Shown: positions 18,289 to 28,062 of the stretch, piece after piece
How positions within the stretch are numbered: the first letter of the stretch is position 1
How the letters are laid out: each line of letters begins with the position of its first letter
Made by a program: the position numbers and the translations under genes
Notes under the pieces: generated by a model
Databases searched by the model: none
What the model was told of the DNA's origin: nothing
What the model saw: only the letters and a program-made list of their open reading frames with translations
NCBI GenBank assembly: GCA_963799395.1
Contig: CAWCWZ010000038.1
Location: 1 to 40,216, forward strand
Length of the DNA stretch: 40,216 nt
From: Bog-752 sp963799395
GTDB lineage: Bacteria; Actinomycetota; Thermoleophilia; UBA2241
Direction: 5' to 3'

Positions 18289-19236
18289 ATGGAACCACCG
18301 ACCCGCGAAACAATCCGCGAGCCCGACGCCGCGGGTCCGGCGGGCGACGTGGCCGGTCCCGGCGAATCGCCTCTCCCGGATCTGCCGCAACTCGAACCGT
18401 CGGCGCCGCCCGGCCGCGCGGCATCGGCCCGTCGACGCTCGGCCCGTCGACGCTCGGCCCGTCGCGCCCCTGTGGGGTTCGTGCCGCTGGCCGCGATCGG
18501 CCTTGCGTTTCTGGCTCTGCCGTTGGTCGGTCTCGTGGTCCGCACACCGTGGCGCCAGCTTCCCGCCGATCTCGCCGCCCCCGGGGTGCTGACCGCGCTG
18601 CGACTCTCGCTTGTGTGTTCGCTCAGCGCCGTGGCCGTGTCCTGTGTGATCGGCGTGCCCCTGGCCTGGTTGCTTGCCAGGATCCCGTTTCGAGGTCGCA
18701 GCGTCGCGCGAGCGCTGGTGATCCTGCCGATGGTTCTGCCGCCCGTCGTGGGTGGCGTCGCGCTGCTGCTCGCCTTCGGGCGTCACGGGCTGATCGGGCA
18801 ATGGCTCGACCGCGCCTTCGGCATCACCCTGCCGTTCAGCACGGGCGGCGCGGTCATGGCCGAGACGTTCGTCGCCATGCCGTTTCTCGTGATCACCGTC
18901 GAAGCAGGCCTGCGCTCATTGGGCCAGCGCTACGAAGACGCCGCGGCCACTCTGGGCGCCGGCCGCTGGACGACGTTTCGCAGGGTCACCCTGCCGCTGA
19001 TCGCGCCCGCCCTCGGGGCGGGTGCCGCACTGTGTTGGGCGCGCGCGCTGGGCGAGTTCGGTGCGACCATCACCTTCGCCGGCAACCTGCCGGGCAGTAC
19101 TCAGACCATGCCGCTGGCCGTGTACGTGGCGCTCCAGAACAACAGCGGCGCGGCCATGGCGCTCAGCCTGGTGATGCTCGTCGTCTCGCTGGCCGTCCTC
19201 GTCGCCCTGCGCGGCCACTGGTTCCGCAGCCGATGA
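18289..19236 (+). CDS. modB: Molybdate ABC transporter, permease
   Basis: 315 residues from ATG 18289. The first 60 residues are a Pro/Ala/Arg-rich cytoplasmic extension, longer than usual for ModB (about 225-270 residues). Several hydrophobic helices and the permease coupling motif EDAATLGAGRWTTFRRV follow, with a FGATITFAG segment typical of ModB. GTG 18256 and GTG 18286 are alternative starts; AAGGAG at 18263-18268 is a little far from ATG 18289, so the N-terminus is uncertain. The stop overlaps modC in ATGA. Confidence 0.9.
   Translation: MEPPTRETIREPDAAGPAGDVAGPGESPLPDLPQLEPSAPPGRAASARRRSARRRSARRAPVGFVPLAAIGLAFLALPLVGLVVRTPWRQLPADLAAPGVLTALRLSLVCSLSAVAVSCVIGVPLAWLLARIPFRGRSVARALVILPMVLPPVVGGVALLLAFGRHGLIGQWLDRAFGITLPFSTGGAVMAETFVAMPFLVITVEAGLRSLGQRYEDAAATLGAGRWTTFRRVTLPLIAPALGAGAALCWARALGEFGATITFAGNLPGSTQTMPLAVYVALQNNSGAAMALSLVMLVVSLAVLVALRGHWFRSR
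18426..18464 (+). repeat. 15-bp tandem repeat inside modB
   Basis: The unit GGCCCGTCGACGCTC at 18426-18440 is repeated exactly at 18441-18455 and partly (nine bases) at 18456-18464. It encodes repeated basic residues (ARRRS) just before the first membrane helix. Slippage in units of 15 would keep the frame. Confidence 0.8.
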
Positions 19237-20333
19237 CCTCTGTCGCCGCGGCAAGCCGGGTAGCGAGGGCGGACGTGAGTCTGCAGGCCGACGTCATGCT
19301 ACGCGCCGGCACGCTTGCGGTCGACGCCCAGCTCGTGGCGGCGCGCGGCGACGTGATCGGCCTTCTCGGCCCGAACGCAGCCGGCAAGACGACCGTGCTG
19401 CGTGCCCTGGCTGGGCTCAATCCACTCGCCCGCGGCCGCATCGTCTTGGATGGCGACGTGCTGGAGGACACCGCGGCGGGCATCCGGGTGTCTCCGGACC
19501 GGCGCCGGATCGGGGTCGTGTTTCAAGACTACCTGCTGTTTCCACACCTGTCGGCCCTCGACAACGTCGCGTTCGGGTTAAGGGCCCGTGGGATGTCCCG
19601 GCGTCAGTCTCGCGAACTGTCGGCGGGGTGGCTCTCGCGGCTTGGCCTGGCCGAGGAGGTGACCGCCCGGCCGCGCGCGCTTTCGGGTGGTCAGGCGCAG
19701 CGCGTGGCGCTGGCGCGCGCGCTGGTCACAGACCCCCGGCTGCTCCTGCTCGACGAGCCGCTGGCCGCGCTCGACGCCGGGGCGCGCGCCGAACTGCGCC
19801 GCGAGCTGCGTCGCCACCTTGCGTCGTTTGCGGGCACGTGTCTGCTGGTGACGCACGACCCGATCGAGGCCATGACCCTGGCCGACCAACTCGTCATTCT
19901 CGAAGACGGTCGCGTCACGCAGACCGGCACGCCGGACCGGGTCAGAGCCCACCCCCGCTCAAGGTATGTCGCCGAGCTCGTCGGTCTCAACCTGTTTCGC
20001 GGATCCGCCATCGACGGCACCATCACGCTGGCAGGTGGACACGAGCTCGTCGCCGTCGACGACGACCACTGCTCCGGCGACGTGTTCGCCGTCGTTCATC
20101 CGCGTACGGTCGCACTGTACCGCGAGCGACCGGACGGCTCTCCGCGGAACGTCTGGCCTGGTCGGGCCGGAGCCCTCGAGGTGACCGGTGATCGCGTCCG
20201 GGTCGAGATTGCCGGGCCCGTTCCGCTGGTGGCCGAAGTCACCCCCGCGGCCGTGACCGCGCTCCACCTCGACGATGGCGGGCCGGTATGGGCCTCCGTC
20301 AAGGCGACCGAGGTGGTCGTGTATCCGGCCTGA
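19233..20333 (+). CDS. modC: Molybdate ABC transporter, ATP-binding protein
   Basis: 366 residues. Walker A is GPNAAGKTT near residue 46, the Q-loop follows in VFQDYLLFPHL, the ABC signature is LSGGQAQRVALARAL, Walker B is LLLLDEPLAALD, and the switch His lies in LVTHD. After about residue 240 comes a C-terminal TOBE/MOP-like regulatory part (VFAVVHPRTVALY onwards). It energises molybdate import with ModA and ModB. ATG 19233 overlaps the modB stop, and the gene ends convergent to yerC. Confidence 0.92.
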   Translation: MTSVAAASRVARADVSLQADVMLRAGTLAVDAQLVAARGDVIGLLGPNAAGKTTVLRALAGLNPLARGRIVLDGDVLEDTAAGIRVSPDRRRIGVVFQDYLLFPHLSALDNVAFGLRARGMSRRQSRELSAGWLSRLGLAEEVTARPRALSGGQAQRVALARALVTDPRLLLLDEPLAALDAGARAELRRELRRHLASFAGTCLLVTHDPIEAMTLADQLVILEDGRVTQTGTPDRVRAHPRSRYVAELVGLNLFRGSAIDGTITLAGGHELVAVDDDHCSGDVFAVVHPRTVALYRERPDGSPRNVWPGRAGALEVTGDRVRVEIAGPVPLVAEVTPAAVTALHLDDGGPVWASVKATEVVVYPA

Positions 20334-20355
20334 CGCCGCGGTGCGCTTCGCGGCG
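20334..20355 (+). terminator. Possible bidirectional hairpin between modC and yerC
   Basis: A 7-bp stem, CGCCGCG (20334-20340) with CGCGGCG (20349-20355), begins immediately after the modC stop and lies between two convergent genes. There is no U-run on either strand, so termination is only suggested. Confidence 0.35.
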
Positions 20356-20404
20356 GCGGCTTCCGGCGGCAGGTCTGGGCGTCGAAGTCCGCCGAAGGCG
20401 ATCG

Positions 20405-20725
20405 TCAGCGGTGGCCCTCCGCCGCCTTGAGGCGCGTCAGGGCGGTGTGGTAGCCGCCCTGGCCGTGGTGCACCCAGTAGGCGACGCGCGTGACGGTGGT
20501 GGTGGAGCCGTGGAGCTCGCTGGCGATCTCGGTATACGACAGCTTGCCCTCGTCGAGCAGCCGGGCGATGGCGAGGCGGTGCCCCAGGGCGTCGAGCTCG
20601 CCGAGCGTGCAGACGTCGCGCAGAAAGGCGGCCATCTCCTGGCGCGTCTCGAGGGACAGCAAGGCGTCGCACAGGGCCACGAGCTCGGGTGTGTCCCAGG
20701 GTTCGGTCGGTTCGCTGGTCGGCAT
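20405..20725 (-). CDS. TrpR-like protein of the YerC/YecD family
   Basis: 106 residues. It contains the Trp-repressor-like helical domain: a LGELDALGHRLAIARLL segment, then a helix-turn-helix near TEIASELHGSTTTVTRVAYWV. The YerC/YecD group is related to TrpR and is common in Gram-positives; its ligand is not firmly established. ATG at 20725 is preceded on the minus strand by AAGGGAG. It is divergent from trpE, and paired palindromes lie between them, so it may regulate the trp operon and itself (inference). Confidence 0.88.
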   Translation of the reverse strand: MPTSEPTEPWDTPELVALCDALLSLETRQEMAAFLRDVCTLGELDALGHRLAIARLLDEGKLSYTEIASELHGSTTTVTRVAYWVHHGQGGYHTALTRLKAAEGHR

Positions 20726-20771
20726 GAGTGACTCCCTTGACTCTCCGCCGTCAGGGTCTCGTCTTGCATAA

Positions 20772-20799
20772 CATGGTGCCATGGTATCATGATGTCATG
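20772..20799. promoter_or_regulatory. Paired palindromes between yerC and trpE, candidate operator
   Basis: Two 12-base palindromes of the form CATGRTGYCATG lie at 20772-20783 (CATGGTGCCATG) and 20788-20799 (CATGATGTCATG), four bases apart with centres 16 bases apart. They stand out as AT-richer than the surroundings. Two equal half-site pairs would suit a dimeric helix-turn-helix protein such as the adjacent TrpR-like product. They sit just upstream of the predicted trp promoter. Confidence 0.65.
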
Positions 20800-20825
20800 A
20801 GAGGCGGCGCGACGCGGCCTCGGGG

Positions 20826-20854
20826 TTGACGCGGGCCCGTCGCTGACCTACCCT
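20826..20854 (+). promoter_or_regulatory. Candidate promoter of the trp operon
   Basis: TTGACG (20826-20831), a 17-base spacer and TACCCT (20849-20854) resemble a sigma-70 promoter. The start of transcription would fall near 20861, about 40 bases before the trpE start. The palindromes at 20772-20799 end 27 bases before the -35 box. Confidence 0.5.
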
Positions 20855-20897
20855 GCGCGAGACGACGAACGACGTTGGGCCTTGAGCCGCACCGGAG

Positions 20898-22517
20898 GTG
20901 CTCCATGATTGGCCCGTGGCAAAGGACATATGCTGCATACCTGAGCTAGCCGAGGCCCGCCGCCTCGCACTGGCTTACAACGTCGTCCCCGTAACCCACT
21001 CCTTCGTTTCAGATCTCGAGACCCCCGTCTCGGCGTTCCTCAAGCTCGGCGCGCCGCGCCGCGTCTTTCTGCTGGAGAGCGCCGAGCAGGGGCAGCGTCT
21101 CGGGCGCTACTCGTTCCTGGGCATCGGCGCGCGCGCCGTCGTCACCTATCGGGCGGGACTGCTCGAGATCGAGGAGAACGGCGCGCGGCGCGAGGTCGCC
21201 TGCGCCGACCCCTTCGCCGCGGTCGCCGACCTTCTTGGCAGGCACGACCCGGCGCCGGCGAGCGACGTCCCGTCGCTCGCCGGCGCCCTCGTCGGCTACT
21301 TCGGCTACGACCTCGTGCGCCACCTCGAGCGCCTGCCCGACGCGCCCCCCGACGACCTCGGTCTGCCCGAGATGGCCTTCCTGCTGGCCGACACCGTCCT
21401 GGTCTTCGACCACCTCAAGCACACGATCACGATCGTCGCCAACGCCGTAGCGGATGACGGCGACGGGGGTGGCGGCGTCGCGGGGGACGCTGGAGTCGAC
21501 GTCACAGCCGGCGTCGGGACCTGTATCGACGAGCCGTACCGGCGCGCGGTGGCGCGCGTCGCCGAGGTCAAGGCGCGCCTTGCCGGGGCGCTGCCGGCGC
21601 AGCCGGCAGCGCCCCGGCAAGGCGCCGGCGCCCGCGCGACGCCGGCGTCGGTCGCCGGCGCGGTCGGTCGCGTCTCGTCGTCGGTGACGCGGGCCGTGTT
21701 CGAGGCCGGCGTCGCGCGCATCCGCAAGTACATCCTGGCGGGCGACGCCCTCCAGGTCGTCTTGAGCCAGCGCTTCGCCACACCGATCGAGGTCTCGCCG
21801 TTCGCCGTGTACCGGGGGCTGCGGGCCGTCAATCCGAGCCCCTACATGTTCTACATGGCCTTCGACGACTTCGCCCTGGCCGGCTCGTCGCCGGAACCGC
21901 TCGTCACCGTGCGCGGCGACCGGGTCGTGACGCGGCCCATCGCCGGCACGCGGCGGCGGGGCGCCGATGCCGCCGAAGACGAGCGCCTCGTGGCCGAGCT
22001 GCGCGCCGACGAGAAGGAGTGCGCCGAGCACGTCATGCTGGTCGATCTCGGGCGCAACGACCTGGGGCGTGTGTGTGTCCCCGGCAGCGTGAGGGTCGAG
22101 GAGCTCATGGGCATGGAGCGCTACTCCCACGTCATCCACATGGTGTCGTCGGTGAGCGGCACGCTGGCCCCCGGCCGGAGCGCCCTGGACGCCCTCGAGG
22201 CGGCCTTCCCTGCCGGCACGGTGAGCGGCGCCCCCAAGGTGCGCGCCATGCAGATCATCGACGAGCTCGAGACCGTGCGGCGCGGGCCCTACGCGGGCGC
22301 CATCGGCTACCTGTCGCCCGACGGCGACCTCGACACCTGCATCTGCATCCGCACGATCGTCATGAAGGGCGGCGTCGCCTACGTGCAGGCCGGCGCCGGC
22401 ATCGTCGCCGATTCCGACCCCGGGCGCGAGTTCGCCGAGACCGAGAACAAGGCGGCGGCGCTGCTGCGCGCCGTCGAGCTCGCCCACGAGGAGTTCGCAG
22501 GACCGCCGGGAGGCTGA
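20898..22517 (+). CDS. trpE: Anthranilate synthase component I
   Basis: About 539 residues. It converts chorismate to anthranilate with TrpG glutaminase. The N-terminal domain has DLETPVSAFLKL and RYSFLGIG; the chorismate-binding domain has ARIRKYILAGDALQVVLSQRF, SPEPLVTVRG, HVMLVDLGRNDLGRV, FPAGTVSGAPKVRAM and GAIGYLSPDGDLD. A Gly/Ala/Asp-rich linker near residues 185-265 holds a perfect inverted repeat in the DNA. The start is unsettled: GTG 20898 is taken, GTG 20916 is possible, and a frameshift near the start would make ATG 20930 (after AAAGGA) attractive. A 14-codon reading frame with one Trp (20905-20949) overlaps it and might be a leader, but this is weak. First gene of trpEGDCFBA. Confidence 0.92.
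   Translation: MLHDWPVAKDICCIPELAEARRLALAYNVVPVTHSFVSDLETPVSAFLKLGAPRRVFLLESAEQGQRLGRYSFLGIGARAVVTYRAGLLEIEENGARREVACADPFAAVADLLGRHDPAPASDVPSLAGALVGYFGYDLVRHLERLPDAPPDDLGLPEMAFLLADTVLVFDHLKHTITIVANAVADDGDGGGGVAGDAGVDVTAGVGTCIDEPYRRAVARVAEVKARLAGALPAQPAAPRQGAGARATPASVAGAVGRVSSSVTRAVFEAGVARIRKYILAGDALQVVLSQRFATPIEVSPFAVYRGLRAVNPSPYMFYMAFDDFALAGSSPEPLVTVRGDRVVTRPIAGTRRRGADAAEDERLVAELRADEKECAEHVMLVDLGRNDLGRVCVPGSVRVEELMGMERYSHVIHMVSSVSGTLAPGRSALDALEAAFPAGTVSGAPKVRAMQIIDELETVRRGPYAGAIGYLSPDGDLDTCICIRTIVMKGGVAYVQAGAGIVADSDPGREFAETENKAAALLRAVELAHEEFAGPPGG
21575..21625. repeat. Perfect 24-bp inverted repeat within trpE
   Basis: Arm 21575-21598 is the exact reverse complement of 21602-21625, separated by only three bases (21599-21601). 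It encodes part of the Ala/Pro/Gly-rich linker between the two TrpE domains. The transcript would form a very stable GC-rich hairpin in mid-gene. Confidence 0.9.
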
Positions 22518-22522
22518 GAGCC

Positions 22523-23198
<676 letters not shown>

Positions 23199-24247
23199 AT
23201 GCCCAATGAGATCCTCTCCGCCGCCCTGGCGACGCTCACCGTCGGCGGCGACCTGACCGAAGACGAGGCCCGCGCCGTGCTGCTCGAGATCATGGGCGGC
23301 CGGGTGGGCGACGCCCAGACGGCCGCGATCCTGAGCGCGCTGCGGGTGAAGGGCGAGACCGCCGCGGAGATCGTCGGCATGGCGCGCGCCATGACCGACC
23401 TGGTCGAGAAGGTCGAGGTCGACGCGGACGTGATCCTCGACACCTGCGGCACGGGCGGCGACGGCGCCCACACCTTCAACATCTCGACGGCCGCCGCGCT
23501 GATCGCCGCCGGCGCGGGCGTCACCGTCGCCAAGCACGGCAACCGCTCGGCGACCAGCCGCTGCGGCAGCGCCGACGTGCTCGAGGCGCTGGGCGTGGCC
23601 ATCGACATCACGCCGGCGCAGGTGAGCCGCTGCATCGCCGAGGTCGGCATCGGCTTCATGTTCGCCCCCGTCACCACCTGGCCATGAAGAACGTGGCGCC
23701 GGTGCGCCGCGAGCTGGGCATGGCGACCACGTTCAACGTGATCGGTCCGCTCACCAACCCGGCCGGCGCCCGCCACCAGCTCATCGGCGTGGCCGACGCG
23801 CGCTACGTCGACCGTCTCGCCCAGGCGGTGCGCATGATGGGTTCGGCCCGCAACCTGCTCGTGCACAGTGAGGACGGACTCGACGAGATCTCGACCACTG
23901 GTCCGACCGAGGTGGTCGAGGTGTTCGCCGGCGAGGGGTTCGACCGCCGCTACACGGTCGTCCCCGAGCAGTTCGGGCTGCCGAGGGCGGCCTCTCTCGA
24001 CGAGCTGCGCGGCGGCGACGCCGCCGAGAACGCCGCGCTGCTCTCCGAGCTGCTCGAGGGCCGGTCCGGGCCGCGGCTCGACATCGCCCTGCTGAACGCC
24101 GGCGCGGCCCTCTATATCGCCGAGGCGGCGGCCAGCATCGAGGAGGGCGTCGAGAGGGCGCGCGCGGCGGTCGCCGGCGGCGCCGCGGCCGCCAAGCTCG
24201 CTGCGCTCGTGGCCGCCACCAACCGACTCAGGGCGGAGGTCGCCTGA
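23199..24247 (+). CDS. trpD: Anthranilate phosphoribosyltransferase (frameshifted)
   Basis: About 349 residues after correction. It joins anthranilate to PRPP. The PRPP-binding signature DTCGTGGDGAHTFNIST, then KHGNRSATSRCGSADVLE and later FNVIGPLTNPA identify it. One C seems missing near 23673, so that APV(HHLA)MKNVAPVR is restored by adding it. ATG 23199 has AAAGGA at 23185-23190. The upstream frame is open into trpG. The stop overlaps trpC start (TGATG). Confidence 0.9.
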
Positions 24248-25129
24248 TGGGCGGCGCGGGCGCCGCCGGCGCCGGCGACTTTCTCGAGACGATGCTCGTT
24301 CAGGTCCCGCCTGCGCGTGGCCGAGGCGCGGCGCACACGGCCGCTCGTGCGGCCGTTCGCGCGACCTCTGGGGGGGTCGCCGGAAGGAACGTCCGCGGCG
24401 CGCCCGCGGACGGGGCGTCTGCTGGCCGCCCTCGTCGCCGGCTCGCGGGGACCGGGGAGCGGGCCGGCGTTGATCGCCGAGGTCAAGCGCGCCTCGCCGA
24501 GCAAGGGCGCCATCGCGCCCGGGCTCGACGCCGGCGCGCAGGCGCGCGCCTACGAGGCCGCCGGGGTCGACGCCGTCTCCGTGCTCACCGAGCCGCGCCG
24601 GTTCGGCGGCTCGATGGGGGACCTGGAGACGGTCGCCGCCGCGATCTCGCTGCCCGTGCTGCGCAAGGACTTCGTCGTCGATCCCTATCAGGTCTGGGAG
24701 ACCGCTCTCGCCGGCGCCGCCGCCGTCCTGCTGATCGTGGCGGCGCTCGACGACGAAGACCTGGCGATGCTCCTGGCCGAGTGTCGATCCTGCGGTCTCG
24801 ACGCCCTGGTCGAGGTGCACGACGAGGCCCAGCTCGAGCGAGCGGTCGCCGCCGGCGCCGAGCTGATCGGGGTCAACAACCGGGATCTGCGCACTCTCAC
24901 CGTCGACCTGAGGGTGAGCGAACGTCTGGCGAGGCGAGCGCCGGCGAGCACGCTGCTGGTCTGTGAGAGCGGCATCGTGACGGGCGCCGACGCCCGCCGC
25001 GCGGCCCGGGCCGGCGCCCGGGCGCTGCTCGTGGGCGAGGCGCTGGTGCGCGCCCCGCGCGAGCGGCTGGCCGCCCTCGTGAGCGAGATGAAAGGAGTGC
25101 CCCGCCCAGAGGAGGTGGCGCGGCCATGA
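24247..25129 (+). CDS. trpC: Indole-3-glycerol phosphate synthase (frameshifted)
   Basis: About 293 residues after removing one extra C near 24309, which joins FLETMLVQV to RLRVAEARR. It closes the indole ring to give indole-3-glycerol phosphate. The TIM-barrel signature is LIAEVKRASPSKG, followed by the conserved VLTEPRRFGGS, LRKDFVVDPYQ, LIGVNNRDL and CESGI. The stop overlaps the trpF start in ATGA. Confidence 0.9.
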
Positions 25130-25838
25130 CGCTTGTGAAGATCTGCGGTCTCACGCGCGAGCACGACGTGCGCCTCGCGGTCGACTACGGGGCGTGGGCC
25201 TGTGGCTTTGTACTGAGCAAGAGTGCGCGGCGACTTACTCCCGCGCAGGCGACGCCGCTGGCGCGCGCCGCCGGTCTTGCTCGACCGTCGGCGTCGTCAC
25301 CACCGAGCCGCCGGAGTGGATCGCCGCGGCGCTGGCGACCGCCGGCCTGACGGCGGTGCAGCTCTCGGCCGGCGCCGACGGGCCCACGGTGGCGGCGACG
25401 AGGGCGGCGGCGCTCTCGCGCGGCCTGCGGCCGCTCGTCATCGCCGCCGCCGACACGTCGGATGCCGCCGACGCCGATCTCGTTCTGCTCGACGCCCGCG
25501 CCCCAGGCGTCTACGGCGGCAGCGGCGTGACGCTCGACTGGCGGGCGCTCGCCGCCGACGAGCGGCTCCCGACCGCCGGGCTGGTGCTGGCCGGCGGTCT
25601 GACGGTCGGCAACGTGGCCGAGGCCATCGCCCTGGTGCGGCCGCTGGCCGTCGACACGTCGAGCGGCGTCGAGCTCGCCGGTGCGCCCGGACACAAGGAC
25701 GACGGTCTGTTGCGGGCCTTCGTCTGCGCCGTGCGCGAAGCCGACGGCGGCGGAGGGGGGGGGGCGCGCGCGACGGTCGCTCGCGCCGGCGAAGGCGCGG
25801 ATGTCGCGGATCCCACGATCGCGGAGGTCACCCCATGA
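25126..25838 (+). CDS. trpF: Phosphoribosylanthranilate isomerase (frameshifted)
   Basis: About 237 residues after adding one base near 25282. MTLVKICGLTREHDV is the family's N-terminal motif, then GFVLSKSARRL, TVGVV, and later LAGGLTVGNV and DTSSGVE. The last roughly 35 residues (Gly/Ala-rich, including a run of six Gly encoded over a G10 tract at 25755-25764) extend past the usual end. The stop overlaps trpB in ATGA, and trpB's ribosome-binding site lies inside this tail. Confidence 0.88.
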
Positions 25839-27109
25839 GCGTCACCACCCGTTTCGGCCCCTACGGCGGCCGTTTCGTGCCCGAGAGTCTCATCCCGGCG
25901 CTCGACGAGCTCACGTGTGCCTACGAGGAGGCGCGCGCCGACGACGCCTTTCGGGCGGAGCTCGCGCGCCTGCTGGCCGACTATGCCGGCCGCCCCACGC
26001 CGCTCTACCACGCCGCCCGCCTGAGCGAGCGTTGCGGCGCCACCGTCTACCTCAAGCGCGAAGACCTCTGCCACACCGGCGCCCACAAGATCAACAACGT
26101 GCTCGGCCAGAGCGCTCCTCGCGGCGCGCATGGGCAGGCGCCGCGTGATCGCCGAGACCGGCGCCGGCCAGCACGGTGTCGCCACCGCCACCGCCTGCGC
26201 CCTGCTGGGTCTCGATTGCGAGGTGTACATGGGTGTCGAAGACATCCGCCGCCAGGAGCTGAACGTGGTACGCATGGGTCTGCTCGGGGCGACCGTGACC
26301 CCCGTCGAGGGCGGCTCGCGTACGCTCAAGGACGCCATGAACGAGGCGCTGCGCGACTGGGTGACCAACGTACGCGACACCTTCTACGTCATCGGTTCGG
26401 TGGCCGGACCGGCGCCCTACCCGGCCATGGTGCGCGACTTCCAGCAGGTGATCGGGGCCGAGGCGCGCGAGCAGTTGCTCGCGCGCCTCGACCGCCTGCC
26501 CGACGAGGTCGTCGCCTGTGTCGGCGGCGGCTCCAACGCCATGGGCCTGTTCCATGCGTTCCGCGACGACCCGGTGCGCCTGACCGGGGTCGAGGCCGCC
26601 GGCGAAGGTCTCGACACGGCCCGCCACGGCGCCTCGCTGTACGCGCGGACGCCCCGGCGTGCTCCACGGCTCGTTCTCGTACCTGCTGCAGGACGCCTGG
26701 GGCCAGGTGCTCGAAGCGCACTCCGTGTCGGCCGGCCTCGATTACCCCGGCGTGGGGCCCGAGCACTCCTGGCTGAAGGACAGCGGCCGCGCCCTGTATG
26801 CGGCCGCCACCGACGCCGAGGCTCTGGCGGCGTTTCGCCTGACCGCTCGGCTCGAGGGCATCATCCCGGCGCTCGAGAGCGCTCACGCCCTCGCGTACGT
26901 GCTGCGCGGGCCGGGAGCTCTCGACCAGGTTCGCCGGCGGCGATCTCATCATCGTCAATCTCTCCGGGCGGGGCGACAAGGACGTCCACGAGGCGGCTCG
27001 GCTGCTGTCGGGCGCCGGGCCGGACGGCACCGCCGGCGCTGGCCCTGGAGCTCCGACGACCGACGCCGGGGCGGCCGCCGGCACCGGCGAGCGGGAGGGG
27101 GGGTCATGA
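25835..27109 (+). CDS. trpB: Tryptophan synthase beta subunit (three frameshifts)
   Basis: About 423 residues after correction. It condenses indole with serine using PLP. FGPYGGRFVPE opens it; the PLP lysine is in HTGAHKINNVLGQ; GAGQHGVATAT and the phosphate-binding CVGGGSNAMG follow, then EHSWLK and NLSGRGDKDV. Extra bases near 26107, 26657 and 26918 break the frame, and deleting one at each restores ALLAARMG, RPGVLHGSFSYL and RELSTRFAGGD. A Gly/Ala-rich tail of about 30 residues follows the conserved end. The stop overlaps trpA in ATGA. Confidence 0.9.
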
Positions 27110-27927
27110 CGATCGCGCACGACGCCGGTCTGGCCCCACGGCTGAGGGCGGCGTTCGCGGCGCCGCGCGCCGCGAACGCCGCCCTCATCCCGTACCTGAC
27201 CGCCGGCCATCCCGATCTCGCCACCAGTCACCGGCTGATCGCCACACTGATCGCCGCCGGTGCCGACATCGTCGAGTTGGGGGTGCCGTTCTCAGACCCG
27301 ATCGCCGACGGGCCGGTCGTGCAGCGCTCGACTCACGAGGCGCTGCTCTCAGGTGTTACTCCCGAGCATGTGTTCGAGCTGGCGGCGGCGCACAGCGCCG
27401 CCGCCCCGTTCGTGCTGCTGACCTACCTGAACACGGTGCTCGCCTACGGTCCGCAGCGGTTCTTCGCGCGGGCCGCTGGCGCCGGCGTCGAGGCGCTCGT
27501 CATCCCCGATCTGCCGCTCGACGAGGCGGCGCCGCACACGGCCCGGGCTCGCGAGCACGGCGTGGCCATCGTGCCGATGGCCACGCCGACCAGCACCGGT
27601 GAACGCGTCGATCTTGTCGCGCGGACGGTCGCCCCGTTCGTCTACTGCGTCGCCGTGACCGGCGTCACCGGCGCGCGTCGCGAGACCGGCGCCGAGCTGC
27701 CCGGCCTGATCGCCAGGCTGCGCGAGCGGACGGCGGCCCCGCTGGCGGTCGGCTTCGGCATCTCCACGCCGGCTCAGGCCGCCGGCGTCGCGCGCCTCGC
27801 CGACGGCGTGATCGTCGGCAGCGCCCTCATCGACGCGGTGCAGCGCAGCGAGGGCGCCGACGACGCGTGCCGCGCCGCCGGCGCCATCGTCGGCGCGGTC
27901 AGTCGAGCGCTGACCGGCGACCCCTGA
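27106..27927 (+). CDS. trpA: Tryptophan synthase alpha subunit
   Basis: 273 residues, intact. It cleaves indole-3-glycerol phosphate to indole, which is channelled to TrpB. Family motifs are LIPYLTAGHPD, VELGVPFSDPIADGPVVQRS (catalytic Glu and Asp within), LTYLNTVLAYG, VIPDLPLDE, CVAVTGVTGAR and VGFGISTPAQA. Last gene of the operon; its start overlaps trpB by four bases. Confidence 0.94.
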   Translation: MTIAHDAGLAPRLRAAFAAPRAANAALIPYLTAGHPDLATSHRLIATLIAAGADIVELGVPFSDPIADGPVVQRSTHEALLSGVTPEHVFELAAAHSAAAPFVLLTYLNTVLAYGPQRFFARAAGAGVEALVIPDLPLDEAAPHTARAREHGVAIVPMATPTSTGERVDLVARTVAPFVYCVAVTGVTGARRETGAELPGLIARLRERTAAPLAVGFGISTPAQAAGVARLADGVIVGSALIDAVQRSEGADDACRAAGAIVGAVSRALTGDP

Positions 27928-27928
27928 T

Positions 27929-27947
27929 CAGTCGTTCTTGACGACTG
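27929..27947 (+). terminator. Small hairpin after trpA
   Basis: A 7-bp perfect stem, CAGTCGT (27929-27935) with ACGACTG (27941-27947), around a TCTTG loop. It begins two bases after the trpA stop. It is short with no U-run, so a terminator role is only plausible. Confidence 0.4.
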
Positions 27948-28062
27948 GCGGTGCTTGAGCGTAAACCCGTCGGCGGGAAGATCAAGCGCCGCGGGGCGCG
28001 TCTCGCACACGAACGCCCGGGTGGCGGGTCGTTCGACGAGTGAGGGCCGGAGGGAAGACGAG

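Noticed and set aside
15293..18547. 1084-codon minus-strand frame across nucleotidyltransferase, HAD and modA
   Set aside because: Antisense to three well-supported genes and low-complexity Arg/Pro-rich; no recognisable domain.
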